Of a DNA stretch of 64,000 nucleotides, positions 63,871-64,000 are shown piece by piece. Location: the NCBI RefSeq assembly GCF_020662265.1, contig NZ_VEWM01000063.1, positions 310,001 to 374,000 on the forward strand, given 5' to 3'. A program made the position numbers and the translations under genes. Numbering within the stretch: the stretch's first letter is position 1; every line of letters begins with the position of its first letter. The DNA is from Psychrobacter sp. I-STPA6b. Lineage in GTDB: Bacteria; Pseudomonadota; Gammaproteobacteria; Pseudomonadales; Moraxellaceae. A model generated the notes under the pieces. It did no database searches, was not told the DNA's origin, and saw nothing but the letters and a program-made list of their open reading frames with translations.

Positions 63871-63986
63871 GGGTCTGTTGAACATTCATCTTCATAGGAA
63901 AAAGTTCGCCAATTTTTACATAAAAGTAAAAAGTAGCTATATCCCTTGTAGATATTAGTCTAACGGGGTGAAATTTCAACAGACCC
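63871..63986. mobile_element. 116-base TA-flanked miniature element (MITE), short copy
   Basis: The ends are GGGTCTGTTGAA and TTCAACAGACCC, perfect 12-base inverted terminal repeats. TA stands directly outside both ends (63869-63870 and 63987-63988), as expected of a TA target duplication. No coding capacity. Its sequence, in inverted orientation, matches the two ends of the element at 59485-59730. The remaining bases to the window end hold nothing to annotate. Confidence 0.8.
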
Positions 63987-64000
63987 TAGTCATTTGTATC

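Noticed and set aside
1..64000. tRNA genes, CRISPR arrays or prophage
   Set aside because: No cloverleaf ending in CCA-type acceptor, no regularly spaced repeats besides the coding 30-base units, and no integrase or phage structural genes.

Overview
The window is an AT-rich gammaproteobacterial chromosome segment, most likely from Moraxellaceae (Moraxella/Psychrobacter lineage). Lineage clues are the short acetyl-CoA carboxylase alpha subunit with no N-terminal arm, the order bolA/ibaG-murA-hisG-hisD-hisC, a monomeric NADP isocitrate dehydrogenase, a 924-residue FadE, and ffh divergent from a ypjD-like gene. No rRNA, tRNA, CRISPR array, integrase or complete insertion sequence was recognised. 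The assignment rests on recognised protein families and gene order, not on a database search.

Layout. 1-2.75 kb: end of a lemA gene and an alanine/sodium symporter. 2.9-6.75 kb: cobalamin-dependent methionine synthase (metH), carrying a small palindromic insertion in frame. 6.86-9.0 kb: a very AT-rich membrane protein of unknown function and a PARG/macrodomain-type hydrolase, which look like accessory genes. 9-18 kb: lipase foldase, ffh, ypjD-like, a rubredoxin-reductase-like flavoprotein, accA, ppx and hisC. 18.3-24.6 kb: the his/mur cluster, with two extra genes wedged between hisG and hisD: a protein made of two HINT domains and a NADAR-family gene. 24.7-29.8 kb: a dolP-yraN / rsmI cluster, a histone-deacetylase-like enzyme, an AlkA-like glycosylase and an endonuclease/exonuclease/phosphatase-family protein. 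29.8-34.6 kb: phoX behind a three-repeat Pho box, and a TonB-dependent receptor behind a Fur-box candidate. 34.9-41.9 kb: coaBC, radC, fadE and a GNAT-nitrilase fusion. 42-49.4 kb: a thioredoxin-like protein, Sel1 proteins, ubiC, glyA, a TPR-like protein, a glutamine amidotransferase and a lone PD-(D/E)XK-like protein. 49.5-57 kb: an EIIC-like membrane protein behind a long structured leader, then TSUP, ogt, ydcZ-like, rluE-like and icd genes. 57-63 kb: tsf, rpsB, purK, a DUF188 gene and a phosphoethanolamine-transferase-like gene. 63.5-64 kb: a Cys-rich repeat lipoprotein and a small MITE.

Most of the window is housekeeping. The regions that look least ordinary are: (i) the HINT-HINT/NADAR cassette inside the his cluster, where the start of the HINT gene (encoding MSFV-x-G) recurs as a seven-codon remnant abutting the NADAR start codon; (ii) the leader of the EIIC-like gene at 49.91 kb, where several perfect complementary segments compete for the bases next to the Shine-Dalgarno site; (iii) a TA-flanked MITE family with two clear copies and one decayed one; (iv) a palindrome translated within MetH; (v) a lipoprotein with the EGKCG motif of copper-binding bufferin-type peptides behind a possible ECF-sigma promoter.
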